Of a DNA stretch of 64,000 bases, positions 35,910-44,800 are shown one piece after another (the first letter of the stretch is position 1; each line of letters begins with the position of its first letter). The translations under genes were made by a program, and so were the position numbers. Origin of the DNA: Planctomycetales bacterium (GTDB lineage: Bacteria > Planctomycetota > Planctomycetia > Isosphaerales > Isosphaeraceae); the NCBI GenBank assembly GCA_027451885.1, contig DAIDHX010000093.1, forward strand, positions 1 to 64,000, in the 5' to 3' direction. The notes beneath the pieces are model-generated. The model worked only from the letters and a program-made list of their open reading frames with translations, did no database searches and had not been told where the DNA came from.

Positions 35910-36563
35910 CTAGCTCGAAATGGTGATCAGGTTCTCGACCTTGTGGACCCCGGGCGCGGACCAGGCGGTGCGCTCCGCCTCCTGGCGCTCGGCCCAGGAA
36001 TGAACGTCTCCTTTCAGTGTCACGCGGCCGTCATGGCTCTCCACCTGAATCTTGTGCGCGTCGAGCTCTGCGCTCCGCAGGAGCGCTGCCTCGATGCGCG
36101 ACTTGACCTCGCTCGCCGAAACACGCGGCTCAACGGCGATCAAGTTCGTGACTCCGCGCACGCCGAGCACATGGTGCACCGCTTCCGCGGCTGCGTCTTT
36201 CTGGTACTGCCAGTCGACCTTGCCATCAAGCGTGACCCAGCCCTTTGTCACCGTGACTTGAATACCCCCCTCAGGCGCGAGCGCTTTCCATCTCAGGATT
36301 TCGATCGCCTTGGAGGCAACTTCCGCGTCCGACCGCTGGGCTAGACCTGGGAGATGCACCTCGATGTCGTTTGCAATGGCTCGCACGCCCTTCACGCGTC
36401 TGGCCGCGCGTTCAGCGGTGAGCTTCTCGGCATAGCTCTTCACACACCCCGTGAGCGTCACCACGCCCTCGTGGGCCGCCGCGCCGATTTCAGCAGCGTC
36501 GACGCCCGGCTCCCACTCAAGTTCGTCGAGGACGTCGCGGCGAAGTTCGGTATTGGCGTTCAT
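35910..36563 (-). CDS. Triple BON-domain protein
   Basis: The 217-residue protein contains three consecutive BON domains, each ending in a V-TL-G-V strand: [30 protein letters not shown] and [15 protein letters not shown]. They are followed by the GV..V.N.I pattern ([33 protein letters not shown]). BON domains bind phospholipid or other surfaces and occur in osmotic-shock proteins such as OsmY. No signal peptide is seen, so it may be cytoplasmic. ATG at 36563 has AAGGAGG 5 bases upstream. It lies next to hsp20, which suggests a stress-response pair. Confidence 0.92.
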   Translation of the reverse strand: MNANTELRRDVLDELEWEPGVDAAEIGAAAHEGVVTLTGCVKSYAEKLTAERAARRVKGVRAIANDIEVHLPGLAQRSDAEVASKAIEILRWKALAPEGGIQVTVTKGWVTLDGKVDWQYQKDAAAEAVHHVLGVRGVTNLIAVEPRVSASEVKSRIEAALLRSAELDAHKIQVESHDGRVTLKGDVHSWAERQEAERTAWSAPGVHKVENLITISS

Positions 36564-36670
36564 CTCCCCCTCCTTCACAACGAGAGACGGCGCGGGGCGT
36601 CGCCTCCGATTTCAAGGACGTTCACAGCAAACCGAGTCAATCACAGCCGCCCCGAGCCATCTCGGCCCGT

Positions 36671-36697
36671 CCCGGCCTGATCTGACGCCAGGCCGGG
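36671..36697 (-). terminator. Hairpin after hsp20
   Basis: CCCGGCCTG (36671-36679) and CAGGCCGGG (36689-36697) form a perfect 9-bp stem with a 9-nt loop, 19 bases beyond the hsp20 stop. No T-run follows, so it may be a terminator or an mRNA-stabilising end. Confidence 0.5.
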
Positions 36698-36715
36698 ATC
36701 TTAAGGCCAGTTGGG

Positions 36716-37300
36716 TTACTTCTTTTCGCCCTGGATCTCGAGCCTGCGCGCCCTGGGCAGGTGGGTCTCGGGAACCGGCACTGTCACTTCGAGAACTCCG
36801 TCATGGAATTCGGCAGTCGCCCTGGCCGTCTCAGCGCCCTCGGGCAATGGGATGGCACGATAGAAAGCGCCGTGGGAGCACTCGTGGTAGCTGTACCCCT
36901 CGTGTTCCTGGGTCTCCTCGTGTTTCCGTTCGCCCTGGATCGTGAGGAACTGGTCCGTGATCTCGACCTTCACGTCGTCGCGGGCGACTCCCGGCAGATC
37001 CGCCCGCACATACACCTTCCCCTGCTTTTCCACCACGTCGACCCGTGGCGACCATTCCGCCGGCACAAAGCCAACCTCACGCCGGAGCATCTCTCGACCT
37101 CGAGTCAGGAACTTCGGCATCCACATTCCCGTCTCGAGCCCGAATTGCTCGAATAACTGATCCATCTCCCGTGCGAAGCGACGCAGAACCGGCATTGGCG
37201 CCCTCTCCCCCTTCACAGGCGCCTGGATCTGCGCACCCGCCGCCATCCGACCGTGGCCATCCTCCGCCTTGGTTTTGGGGGCTTCTTTGACCGTTGTCAT
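36716..37300 (-). CDS. Hsp20/alpha-crystallin small heat-shock protein
   Basis: The 194-residue protein carries an alpha-crystallin domain: SPRVDVVEKQGKVYVRADLPGVARDDVKVEITDQFLTIQGERK, then the GAFYRAIPLPEGA segment and the A-x-x-x-n-GVL motif (ATAEFHDGVLEVTVPVPE). The N-terminal 60 residues are charged and likely disordered. It is an ATP-independent chaperone holding unfolded proteins. ATG at 37300 has GAAGGAG 7 bases upstream, which decides the start over longer in-frame versions. The upstream region contains a terminator and a promoter that may belong to a small RNA. Confidence 0.95.
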   Translation of the reverse strand: MTTVKEAPKTKAEDGHGRMAAGAQIQAPVKGERAPMPVLRRFAREMDQLFEQFGLETGMWMPKFLTRGREMLRREVGFVPAEWSPRVDVVEKQGKVYVRADLPGVARDDVKVEITDQFLTIQGERKHEETQEHEGYSYHECSHGAFYRAIPLPEGAETARATAEFHDGVLEVTVPVPETHLPRARRLEIQGEKK

Positions 37301-37545
37301 GGCTTTCTCCTTCGTGGTCGAAATCCACATGGAGACCCGGTCCACGCGCCCGCGCTGCGGGCACGCGCTTCGCTTAGCATCACCGGTTCCATGCCCCATC
37401 TTCAAATCGGATCATGCCGCAAACCCTCAACTCCAGCACGGCCTCTGACCGTTCGGAGCAATCCCACGCGGCAGCCTTTACCATTCCATCGAAGCGCTTC
37501 CGAGCAGAAGGCTCCGAGCGTCCGACCGTAAGACGTGCAAGGCAC

Positions 37546-37578
37546 AAAAAAACCCCACTCATGCTTCGCATGGCGGGG
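37546..37578 (-). terminator. Intrinsic terminator, minus strand
   Basis: On the minus strand, CCCCGCCATGC and GCATGAGTGGGG form an 11-12 bp stem with one mismatch region and a 3-nt loop, followed by seven T residues (the A-run at 37546-37552 on the plus strand). This is a textbook rho-independent terminator, yet no gene lies immediately upstream of it. Confidence 0.8.
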
Positions 37579-37620
37579 CCGCCTTAGCCTCGGGCTTGTG
37601 ACCCTTCACGAGCCACTTCC
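37546..37620 (-). ncRNA. Candidate small RNA of about 75 nt, or hsp20 leader attenuator
   Basis: A consensus promoter (TTGACA, 17-base spacer, TACGAT) at 37655-37627 would start a transcript near 37620, and the terminator ends it at 37546. The body has no credible ORF; the only one, ATGAAGGTGGAAGTG from 37629, would be 14 codons. Either this is an independent small RNA, or a terminated leader controlling readthrough into hsp20 250 bases further on. It resembles no RNA family I know. Confidence 0.5.
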
Positions 37621-37626
37621 ACCTTC

Positions 37627-37655
37627 ATCGTATCTACAGTCTACAATCATGTCAA
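37627..37655 (-). promoter_or_regulatory. Sigma-70-type promoter for the minus-strand small transcript
   Basis: The minus strand has a perfect -35 box TTGACA (37655-37650), a 17-base spacer and the -10 box TACGAT (37632-37627; 4 of 6 to TATAAT). It is one of the closest sigma-70 consensus matches I noticed in the window and points at the terminator 50-80 bases away. Confidence 0.65.
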
Positions 37656-37761
37656 GACATTCTGTTCCAACTTTCTTGAGGCGCACGATCACGCGTCCCT
37701 GGTCCCGGATTTCCCTGGCGGGACCTTCTCACAAGCGGTCGAATCGATTATAAAATGAGTT

Positions 37762-37846
37762 AATGCCCACGTGCCTACGACAGGCACGGGCGCTGGGTTT
37801 TGAAGGCCCGCTCGATCGCACCCGCCGGTCGAGCGGGCTTTTTTTT
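37762..37846 (+). ncRNA. Candidate small RNA or leader upstream of the M50 protease gene
   Basis: A TATAAA box at 37749-37754 (with only a poor -35, TTCTCA) precedes a short sequence with two hairpins: GTGCCT/AGGCAC near 37771-37787, and then the terminator stem. Eight T residues end it at 37846. The M50 protease ATG lies 46 bases further on. It could be a free small RNA or an attenuator for the protease; I recognise no riboswitch consensus. Confidence 0.45.
37806..37846 (+). terminator. Intrinsic terminator, plus strand
   Basis: GCCCGCTCGA (37806-37815) pairs perfectly with TCGAGCGGGC (37829-37838) across a 13-nt loop and is followed by eight T residues. It points in the plus direction but there is no plus-strand gene upstream for over 3 kb, so it must end a short transcript. 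Confidence 0.88.
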
Positions 37847-37891
37847 CGCGCGGGGCGGTCGACTTTATCGATCGGCGGCGGGAGGGGAATC

Positions 37892-39112
37892 ATGTTCGGT
37901 TCACGCTGGCGGGTCATTCGCCTCCTGGGGATTCCCATTTCGGTGGATCCAAGCTGGCTCATTACGCTTGCGCTCTTGACACTGAGCCTCGCGACGGGTT
38001 TCCCGGCGATGTTGCAGCAGTATTTCCCAGGGACGAGCCGCGGGCTTTCGCCTGTGCAGTACTGGCTGCTCGGGCTGGCGACATCGCTTGTTTTCTTCGG
38101 TTGCATTTTGCTGCATGAGATGGGACATGCGGTCGTTGCACGGGCGCGGGGGATGAAAATTCGAGGGATTACGTTGTTTCTATTCGGGGGTGTCGCCGAA
38201 CTGGGGGGGGAGCCGCCGTCCGCGGCCACGGAATTCTGGATGGCGATCGCGGGCCCAGTGGTGAGCCTGGTGATTTCGCTGTTCTTCTGGCTCTGCGCCG
38301 CGGCCGCGTCGTATGCAGGACTTTCGCACGTCGTGGTGCTCGTGCTCGGCTATCTTGCAGGGATCAACGCGCTTGTGCTTGTATTTAACTTGATGCCTGC
38401 TTTCCCGCTCGACGGCGGCCGCGTGTTCCGCTCGATTCTCTGGAGCGCAACCGGCAACTTGCGCAAGGCCACGGCCTGGGCGTCGCGGATGGGGCAGGGA
38501 CTGGCGTGGGTTCTTTTTGGGCTCGCGCTTTTGCAGTTCTTCGGTGGCAACTGGCTGGGAGGAATCTGGATTGGGCTCATGGGGCTGTTCCTCGACCACG
38601 CCGCGCGTTCCAGCTACCAGGATCTGCTCGTCAAGCAGGTGCTGGAAGGAGTCGCCGTGAGCAGTTTCATGACTCCTTCGCCCATTGCCGTGCCGGCCGA
38701 GCTCGACCTCGCAACCTGGGTTGATGATTATGTGTTCCATTATCATCGCAAGCGATTCCCGGTGGTGTCGCACGGGCGGCTGGTGGGGCTGGTGAGAACG
38801 GCTGCGCTGGGGCGGATTCCGCGCTCGGAGTGGAGTCTGCACACGGTGTCGGATGTGATGGAGCGCGACCTCGAGTTCCTGAGGATTCCACCCCGGACCG
38901 ATGCGCTCGATGCGCTTGGCAGAATGCAACAGAGCGGCGCGACCTCGCTTCTGGTAGCCGAGGGAGACCGGCTCGTGGGCGTGATCAGCCTTTCGGATTT
39001 GCTCCAGTACCTGGATCTCAAGCTTGATCTTGAGGGGGTGGACGATCTGGGTGAAGGAATCGCGGCGCGGGACGACTGGCATTCACCCGTGGGAGCCGGG
39101 CGCGGCTCGTAG
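37892..39112 (+). CDS. Site-2 protease family (M50) metalloprotease with C-terminal CBS pair
   Basis: The 406-residue integral membrane protein has the zinc site HEMGH (H75, H79) in a membrane helix and the third ligand D174 in NLMPAFPLDGGRVFR. About six hydrophobic segments precede two CBS domains (VSSFMTPSPIAVPAELDLATW and TVSDVMERDLEFLRIPPRTDALDALGRMQQSG). This is the Rip/group III intramembrane protease layout, in which CBS domains sense nucleotides. It cleaves membrane-embedded substrates, often anti-sigma factors. ATG at 37892 has GGAGG 6 bases upstream. A terminated small transcription unit lies just before it. Confidence 0.94.
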   Translation: MFGSRWRVIRLLGIPISVDPSWLITLALLTLSLATGFPAMLQQYFPGTSRGLSPVQYWLLGLATSLVFFGCILLHEMGHAVVARARGMKIRGITLFLFGGVAELGGEPPSAATEFWMAIAGPVVSLVISLFFWLCAAAASYAGLSHVVVLVLGYLAGINALVLVFNLMPAFPLDGGRVFRSILWSATGNLRKATAWASRMGQGLAWVLFGLALLQFFGGNWLGGIWIGLMGLFLDHAARSSYQDLLVKQVLEGVAVSSFMTPSPIAVPAELDLATWVDDYVFHYHRKRFPVVSHGRLVGLVRTAALGRIPRSEWSLHTVSDVMERDLEFLRIPPRTDALDALGRMQQSGATSLLVAEGDRLVGVISLSDLLQYLDLKLDLEGVDDLGEGIAARDDWHSPVGAGRGS

Positions 39113-39120
39113 GTCAGGAA

Positions 39121-40149
39121 TCAGCCGATGCGGAGCACCTTCGCCCCGCGGATCTTCCCCCTCTTGATCGCGCGGAGCGCCTCGTTCGCGTGTTCGAGAG
39201 GGTATTCCTCGAGCTCGGGCACGAGCGGGATCTCAGCCGCGAGCGCGAGCATTTCGCGCACGTCGAGCCGCGTGACGTTCGCCACGCTCCTGAGCTGCTT
39301 CTCCAGCCATAGATGCGCAGGGTAGTCGATTCCCAGGAGGCTTTCCTTGTCCGCGTTTTCCTTGCGGATGGCGTTGATCACCAGTCGGCCGCCGGGCTCG
39401 AGATTCGCCAGGGCCGCCACGACTGGAGTCCATGCGGGGGTCGTATCAATAATTGCGCGCAGGAGCTCCGGCGCTTGCTCGAGCGTGTCGCCAGCCCAGA
39501 CCGCGCCAAGCTCCCGCGCAAAGGCACGCTCGGGCTCCGAACGGGCGAACACATATACCCGCGTTTGCGGGAAGCGATGGCGTACCATCTTGATGACAAG
39601 ATGGGCTGAGGCGCCAAACCCGGTCAGTCCCAGATTGTCTCCGTCCTGGATGCCGCTGAGCCGCAGCGCGCGATAGCCAATTGCGCCTGCGCACAGCAAG
39701 GGTGCCGCATTCACGTCTGAAAGCGCGTCGGGAATTCGATGGACAAACGAGGCAGGTGCAGTTAACAGCTCAGCATAACCGCCCTGCGCGTCCCGGCCAG
39801 TCGCCTGGAAGTCGGCACAGAGATTTTCATTTCCGCGCAGGCAATGCGAGCAGGCGCCACACGCCGAAAAGATCCAGGCCACGCCGACACGATCGCCCGT
39901 CGCATGATCGCTTACGTTTGCTCCCGTGGCGACGATCCGACCCACGGCCTGATGGCCCAGAATCGCCGGGAGTTGCCGCGGCGGCAGCCGGCCCTCGATC
40001 TCGTCGAGCTCGGTGTGGCACACCCCGCACGCCGAGACCCGGATCAGAACCTCGTCGGCGCTAGCAACCGGATCGGCCCAATCGACCAGTTGAAGTGGAC
40101 TGGGCTTTTCCGCCAGTTGGGCGATTTCGTTGAGGATCATCGCTCGCAT
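39121..40149 (-). CDS. Zinc-dependent alcohol dehydrogenase
   Basis: This is a 342-residue medium-chain dehydrogenase. Catalytic zinc ligands are in SACGVCHTELDEIEG and LGHQAVG, the structural zinc knot is CGACSHCLRGNENLC, and the NAD(P)-binding region runs from LCAGAIGYRAL to LGLTGFGASAHL. The cofactor loop reads GFGASA rather than the usual GxGxxG. The C-terminus has EYPLEHANEALRAIKRGKIRGAKVLRIG, typical of the AdhA-type group. ATG at 40149 is chosen since upstream residues are not homologous and GGGGAG lies about 10 bases upstream. It would oxidise alcohols or reduce aldehydes; the natural substrate is unknown. Confidence 0.92.
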   Translation of the reverse strand: MRAMILNEIAQLAEKPSPLQLVDWADPVASADEVLIRVSACGVCHTELDEIEGRLPPRQLPAILGHQAVGRIVATGANVSDHATGDRVGVAWIFSACGACSHCLRGNENLCADFQATGRDAQGGYAELLTAPASFVHRIPDALSDVNAAPLLCAGAIGYRALRLSGIQDGDNLGLTGFGASAHLVIKMVRHRFPQTRVYVFARSEPERAFARELGAVWAGDTLEQAPELLRAIIDTTPAWTPVVAALANLEPGGRLVINAIRKENADKESLLGIDYPAHLWLEKQLRSVANVTRLDVREMLALAAEIPLVPELEEYPLEHANEALRAIKRGKIRGAKVLRIG

Positions 40150-40340
40150 CGATTCCAGTCTCCCCGCGTGCGTGAAGTGCCTGAGAGCGCGCATGGATGA
40201 CAAACACGAATTCCGCATGCAAGGGGGTTGTGGCGGTCGCGTTCCGGGGCGATTGCGCGCACAATAGGAATCCCTTGGAATCTCCAGGGCCGACCGGTGA
40301 AGGCGGGGCATGAAGTGAGTCGAGAGGCGAGGCGCGCACC

Positions 40341-41351
40341 ATGAACTGGGGACAGTACGAGCAAGAGGTGCGGCTTGCCGCGACAGCCGCGGCGCGTGCG
40401 GCGGTGCTTTGCCAGGCGGTGCGGGCTGAGCTTGTTGTGGAGGCGGTCGCCAAGAGCGATGAGAGCCCGGTCACCATCGCCGACTATGGCGCCCAGGCAA
40501 TCATAGCGCGGATGATTGCTGAGCGGTTTCCGGATGACCCCGTGATCGCTGAGGAAGATTCGCACGAGCTGCGCCGACCGGAGCGTGCGGCTCTTCTGGA
40601 AGAGGTCAGCCGCCGGGTCAATGCGGCCTGGCCAGACCCAGGTGGATTCGGTGGTGCGGACGCGGTCCTCGCCGCGATCGATCGGGGCGCTTCCGCCCAG
40701 GGGGGTGTTCGCTTCTGGACCATCGATCCGATCGACGGCACCAAGGGCTTTCTCCGCGGCGGCCAGTACGCCATCGCGGTCGCCCTGCTCTCGGCCGGTA
40801 ACGTGGCCGTGGGCGCCCTCGCCTGCCCAAATCTGCCTGTAACACCAGAAGCGGATGACATCGGCGTGGTGTTCGTCGCCGCGCGAGGCCATGGCGCGTG
40901 GGCCTTGCCCCTCAACGCCATCGATGCGCTCGACGCCCACACCCTTGCAATTCACCCCAGCCCCCATACCGACTTGCGCGACGCGCGTTACACGGAATCG
41001 GTCGAATCCCGCCATAGCGCCCAGGACGAGTCTCAGCTCCTCGCGAACCGCCTCGGCATCGTCAAGCCTCCCATCCGCATCGACTCACAGGCCAAGTACG
41101 CACTCGTGGCACGCGGTGAGTCCGATATCTACATCCGCATGCCAACCCGCAAAGACTACCACGAGAAAATCTGGGATCACGCCGCGGGAGCTCTCCTGGT
41201 CGAAGAGGCCGGCGGCACCGTCACCGATATCCTGGGCCGACCTCTTGAATTCCAACACGGACGAGAACTCCTCGCCAACCGCGGCGTCCTCGTCACCAAC
41301 GGGCCATTCCACCTCCCCGTCCTCACCGGCATCGCCGCCGCCTCCGCCTGA
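40341..41351 (+). CDS. 3'(2'),5'-bisphosphate nucleotidase-like phosphatase (inositol monophosphatase family)
   Basis: The 336-residue protein has the lithium-sensitive phosphatase signatures: KSDESPVTIADYGAQAII, PVIAEEDS (metal Glu-Glu), WTIDPIDGTKGFLRGGQYAIAVAL and the C-terminal IWDHAAGALLVEEAGG. The order and length match HAL2/CysQ-like enzymes that convert pAp to AMP in sulfate assimilation, though an inositol monophosphatase activity is possible. It is divergent from the alcohol dehydrogenase gene. Confidence 0.92.
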   Translation: MNWGQYEQEVRLAATAAARAAVLCQAVRAELVVEAVAKSDESPVTIADYGAQAIIARMIAERFPDDPVIAEEDSHELRRPERAALLEEVSRRVNAAWPDPGGFGGADAVLAAIDRGASAQGGVRFWTIDPIDGTKGFLRGGQYAIAVALLSAGNVAVGALACPNLPVTPEADDIGVVFVAARGHGAWALPLNAIDALDAHTLAIHPSPHTDLRDARYTESVESRHSAQDESQLLANRLGIVKPPIRIDSQAKYALVARGESDIYIRMPTRKDYHEKIWDHAAGALLVEEAGGTVTDILGRPLEFQHGRELLANRGVLVTNGPFHLPVLTGIAAASA

Positions 41352-41800
41352 ATTCTCCCAGCAAATCACAGCCAATCTCATTTCCTGCCCAGACCGTCAG
41401 GACGCGTCACGCACATCATTCTTCGAATTCCCTGGGACTCACTCCCCACTTAAGTCAATATACGGTATCTGGTGAAACTGGATGGAGTTTATTGAGCCCC
41501 CATTTTGCGCAGGCTATATTAAAGGGGCTTTTCCGTCCTTCGGCGAAGACAGGTCGAATCTGCTGGCAACAGTCTTAATAAACTCATTGAGCTTTGCTCT
41601 CGGACCAGACCTGACACGTAGAACGCACCGACAAAACACATTGATGCACCCATGCTATTTTGGGCAAGATTGTGTAATCTGATTGCTTCCCGGGCGCGGG
41701 GTGAGAGAGATCAGGTTGGTTCTGAGCGACGGGTGTGCGCGCGGGGCCGGGCGAGGCGAGTTGCTTTACGACGAACGGCGGAGTGAGACGGAGGTGGGGG
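41352..41800. other. Promoter region of the giant beta-helix gene
   Basis: No gene is supported in this 449-base stretch. It is visibly more AT-rich than its surroundings between 41440 and 41690 and contains the sigma-70-like promoter at 41492-41520. A long untranslated leader of about 270 bases would precede the giant gene. Confidence 0.55.
41492..41520 (+). promoter_or_regulatory. Probable promoter of the giant beta-helix gene
   Basis: TTGAGC (41492-41497) and TATATT (41515-41520) are separated by 17 bases and lie in an AT-rich island about 280 bases upstream of the ATG. The spacing is ideal and both boxes are close to consensus. Confidence 0.5.
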
Positions 41801-44800
41801 ATGGGTTTGAAACGCCGGGGACGTCGCCCGAGGGTAACGCGGTCAAATCAGCGGCGTTTCCTGCTCGACTTTGAGCGCATCGAGGAGCGTTTTCTCCTCA
41901 CCGTGTACACCGTTTCCAGCACGTCAGCCACTGGGACGGGAAGCCTGAGCGATGCGATCACCAAGGCGAACGCCGCGAGCGGAGGGACGATCGAGTTCAG
42001 CATTCTGACGACCGATCCCGGCTACAATTCCACCACGAAGACGTGGACCATCTCGGTTCCCTCAGCGCTTTCGATCACGAAGCCGATCACGATCGACGGC
42101 ACGACCCAGCCTGGAAGTTCAAGCGCAAGCGGCCCCGTGATTGTGCTCGCTGGCCCCAGCAACAGCACGACCGATGGGCTTGTGCTGGCCGCGGGCTCGG
42201 ATGGCAGCAGCATCAAGGATCTTGCCTTCGTCGGATTCATGGGCGCAGGGATCCATATTGAATCAAATAAGGATCTCGTCGTCTCCTCCTACCTTGGCGT
42301 GGCGTTCTCCAGCGGAACGACGCTCGATACTGGCAACGGGGTGGGCGTGCTGATTGATGGCGGCGTGAGCAATACCATCGGCGGCTCGACTTCAAGCGAC
42401 GCCAACTTGATCGGAAATAACAGCACGGCTGGCGTGCAAATCACCGGCACGACCGCCAAATCGAATCTCATTCTGGGCAATACCATCGGCGGCTCGATTT
42501 CCGGCCTGGCGGCTGGGAACGGCGTGGGCGTGCAGATCTTCAACTCGTCGAGCAACACCATTGGCGGCACGGTCACGGGTGCGGCGAACACGATCGGCTC
42601 AAACGCGAATCAAGGCGTGGCAATCCTCTCTGGTTCGGGGAACTTCGTCCGGCAGAATCTCTACCAGGGCTCGAATGGAACAGTGACTCCGGTTGAGGCC
42701 AACGACATCACGCTCGGGCCCGGGGCCAACAGTTACATCCCAGCGCCCACGCTTTATGCCGCCGTGTATGATCCGACCACGTCCAACTTGACCATCTCGG
42801 TGAACGATACCGGCGCCACGGTCCCCGCGGGCACGTCGGTCACGCTCGATTTGTATGAGATCGATTCGACAAGCAGCCCGTTGCAGCGAACGTTTCTCAC
42901 GAGTCAGACCTTCACGACTGGCGCGACCCCGCAAAGCTTCACGCTTTCGAGCCTGGCAGTGACGAATGGCGACGTGATCGCGGCCACGGCTTCCATGACC
43001 GCGTCGGGTGCGTCTGGAGCGAATGGCACCTCGGCCTTTTCCGCGGAGGCGACCGTTCAGCTCCCCTTCGTGGTGAGCAACACGCAAAGCTCGGGGCCAG
43101 GCTCACTGGCGGCGGCGATCACGGCCGCCAATAGCGCGAGTAGCGAGCAAACGATCACGTTCGACATTCCCACGACGGACGGCGGATACAACAGCGCGAC
43201 GAACACCTGGACGATCCCCCTGGACTCGAGCTTTCCCAACATCTCGGCCCAAGTGAACATCAACGGCGCGAGTCAGCCGGAATATCAGGCGGCGGATGGT
43301 CCGGCGATTCTGCTCGAACCTGGCTCATCGGGGCCGACGAATGGGCTCGTGCTCGCAAGCGGCTCGACCGGCAGCTCGATCACGGGGCTCGAGCTCCTCA
43401 ATTTCACAGGCGCGGGGATTGCCGTCGCTTCGGGGCAAAACACGATTCAGGCGGATTTGTTAACTGGCAATTCGATCGGAGTCTCGGTCACCGGATCATC
43501 GAACGTGATCGGCGGTACCGGAACGAACGAGCCTGATACCATCACCAACAACTCAGGCGACGGCGTTCTGATCTCAGGCGCCTCGGCCACTGCGAATCTC
43601 GTCTCCGGCAATGTGATCACCGGCAATGGCAAGCTGGGGATCGCCCTTGTGAACGGCGGCAACGGCAGCCAGCCCGCACCCACACTCACAGCCGCGGCGA
43701 CCGAGGCAACCAACCTCACGATTGACGGCACCCTCGCGGGCAAGGCGAACAGCAGCGAAACGATCGAGTTTTTCGCAAGCTCCAGCGGCCAGAGCCCAGC
43801 CGCGGTCTACCTGGGCTCTACCACGGTGTCCTTTGGCAGTTCCACGACGGCCTCCTTCGTGACAACTCTCTCGCTGAACGCGCCTTTGGTCTCGGGCCAG
43901 CTCATCACGGCCACCGCCACCGCGTCGGACAACACGTCCGAGTTCGCGACATCGATCGCGCTGACATCACCCTTCGTTGTGACAAACACGTTTGACAACA
44001 CGGCCAGCCCGCCCGTGGGCTCCCTGCGGCTGGCGATCGAAGACGCGAACCTGGTTACATCGGGAACCACCACGATCTCCTTCTCAATCCCGGCGAGCGA
44101 TCCCGGGTTCTCCTCGAATAACGGCCTCAACACCTGGACAATCACCCTGGCCTCGGCACTCCCCTCGATCATGGCGCCAGTGATCCTTGAGGGCGCCAGC
44201 CAACCCAGTTATTCGCCCGTCTCCGCGATCCCGGTGATCGTGCTCAACGGAATCGGCGGCGTGAAAACAGGGCTTGTGCTGGGCAACTCCGGAGGCGGAA
44301 GCCTCATCCAGGCCCTCGATTTCGTGAACTTCTCCGCGAACGACCTCGAAATCGATACCAGCGGCACGACGGCTGTTGGGAACTACCTTGGCATTTTCCC
44401 CGATGGCAAGCAGGGATCGACAAGCGGCAACGGCATCGCGATCGCGGGTTCCAATAACTCGATCGGAGGCTACGGCGCCAGCTCAGGAAATGTCAGCGCG
44501 TTCAACCTCTCCGGCGCTGGGATTGTGGTGACCTCGGGTACCGGCAATTTGATCCTGAGCAATTCGATCTACCACAACAATCAGGCGATCGTGCTCGACA
44601 GCGGCGCCAACAACAACCAGCCCGCGCCCACGCTCGACGCCGCCATCTCTGTGGGATCCACGGCGTTCGTCTTCGGCCAGTTGCTGGCAAGCAGCGGCTT
44701 TCAGCCCGGTGTGGATTACGTTCTCCAGTTCTTCGGCAGCGCGACCGGCGATCCGGATACCCAGGGCCAGGCCCACGTACTGCTTGGCTCAGCGCTGATC

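Larger units (their letters stand above)
37301..37891. other. Intergenic region between hsp20 and the M50 protease with two small transcription units
   Basis: This 591-base region has no protein gene. It contains a minus-strand promoter plus terminator pair (37546-37655) and a plus-strand weak promoter plus strong terminator (37749-37846), listed separately. The 37301-37545 part ahead of hsp20 shows no clear sigma-70 or heat-shock promoter. Confidence 0.6.
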
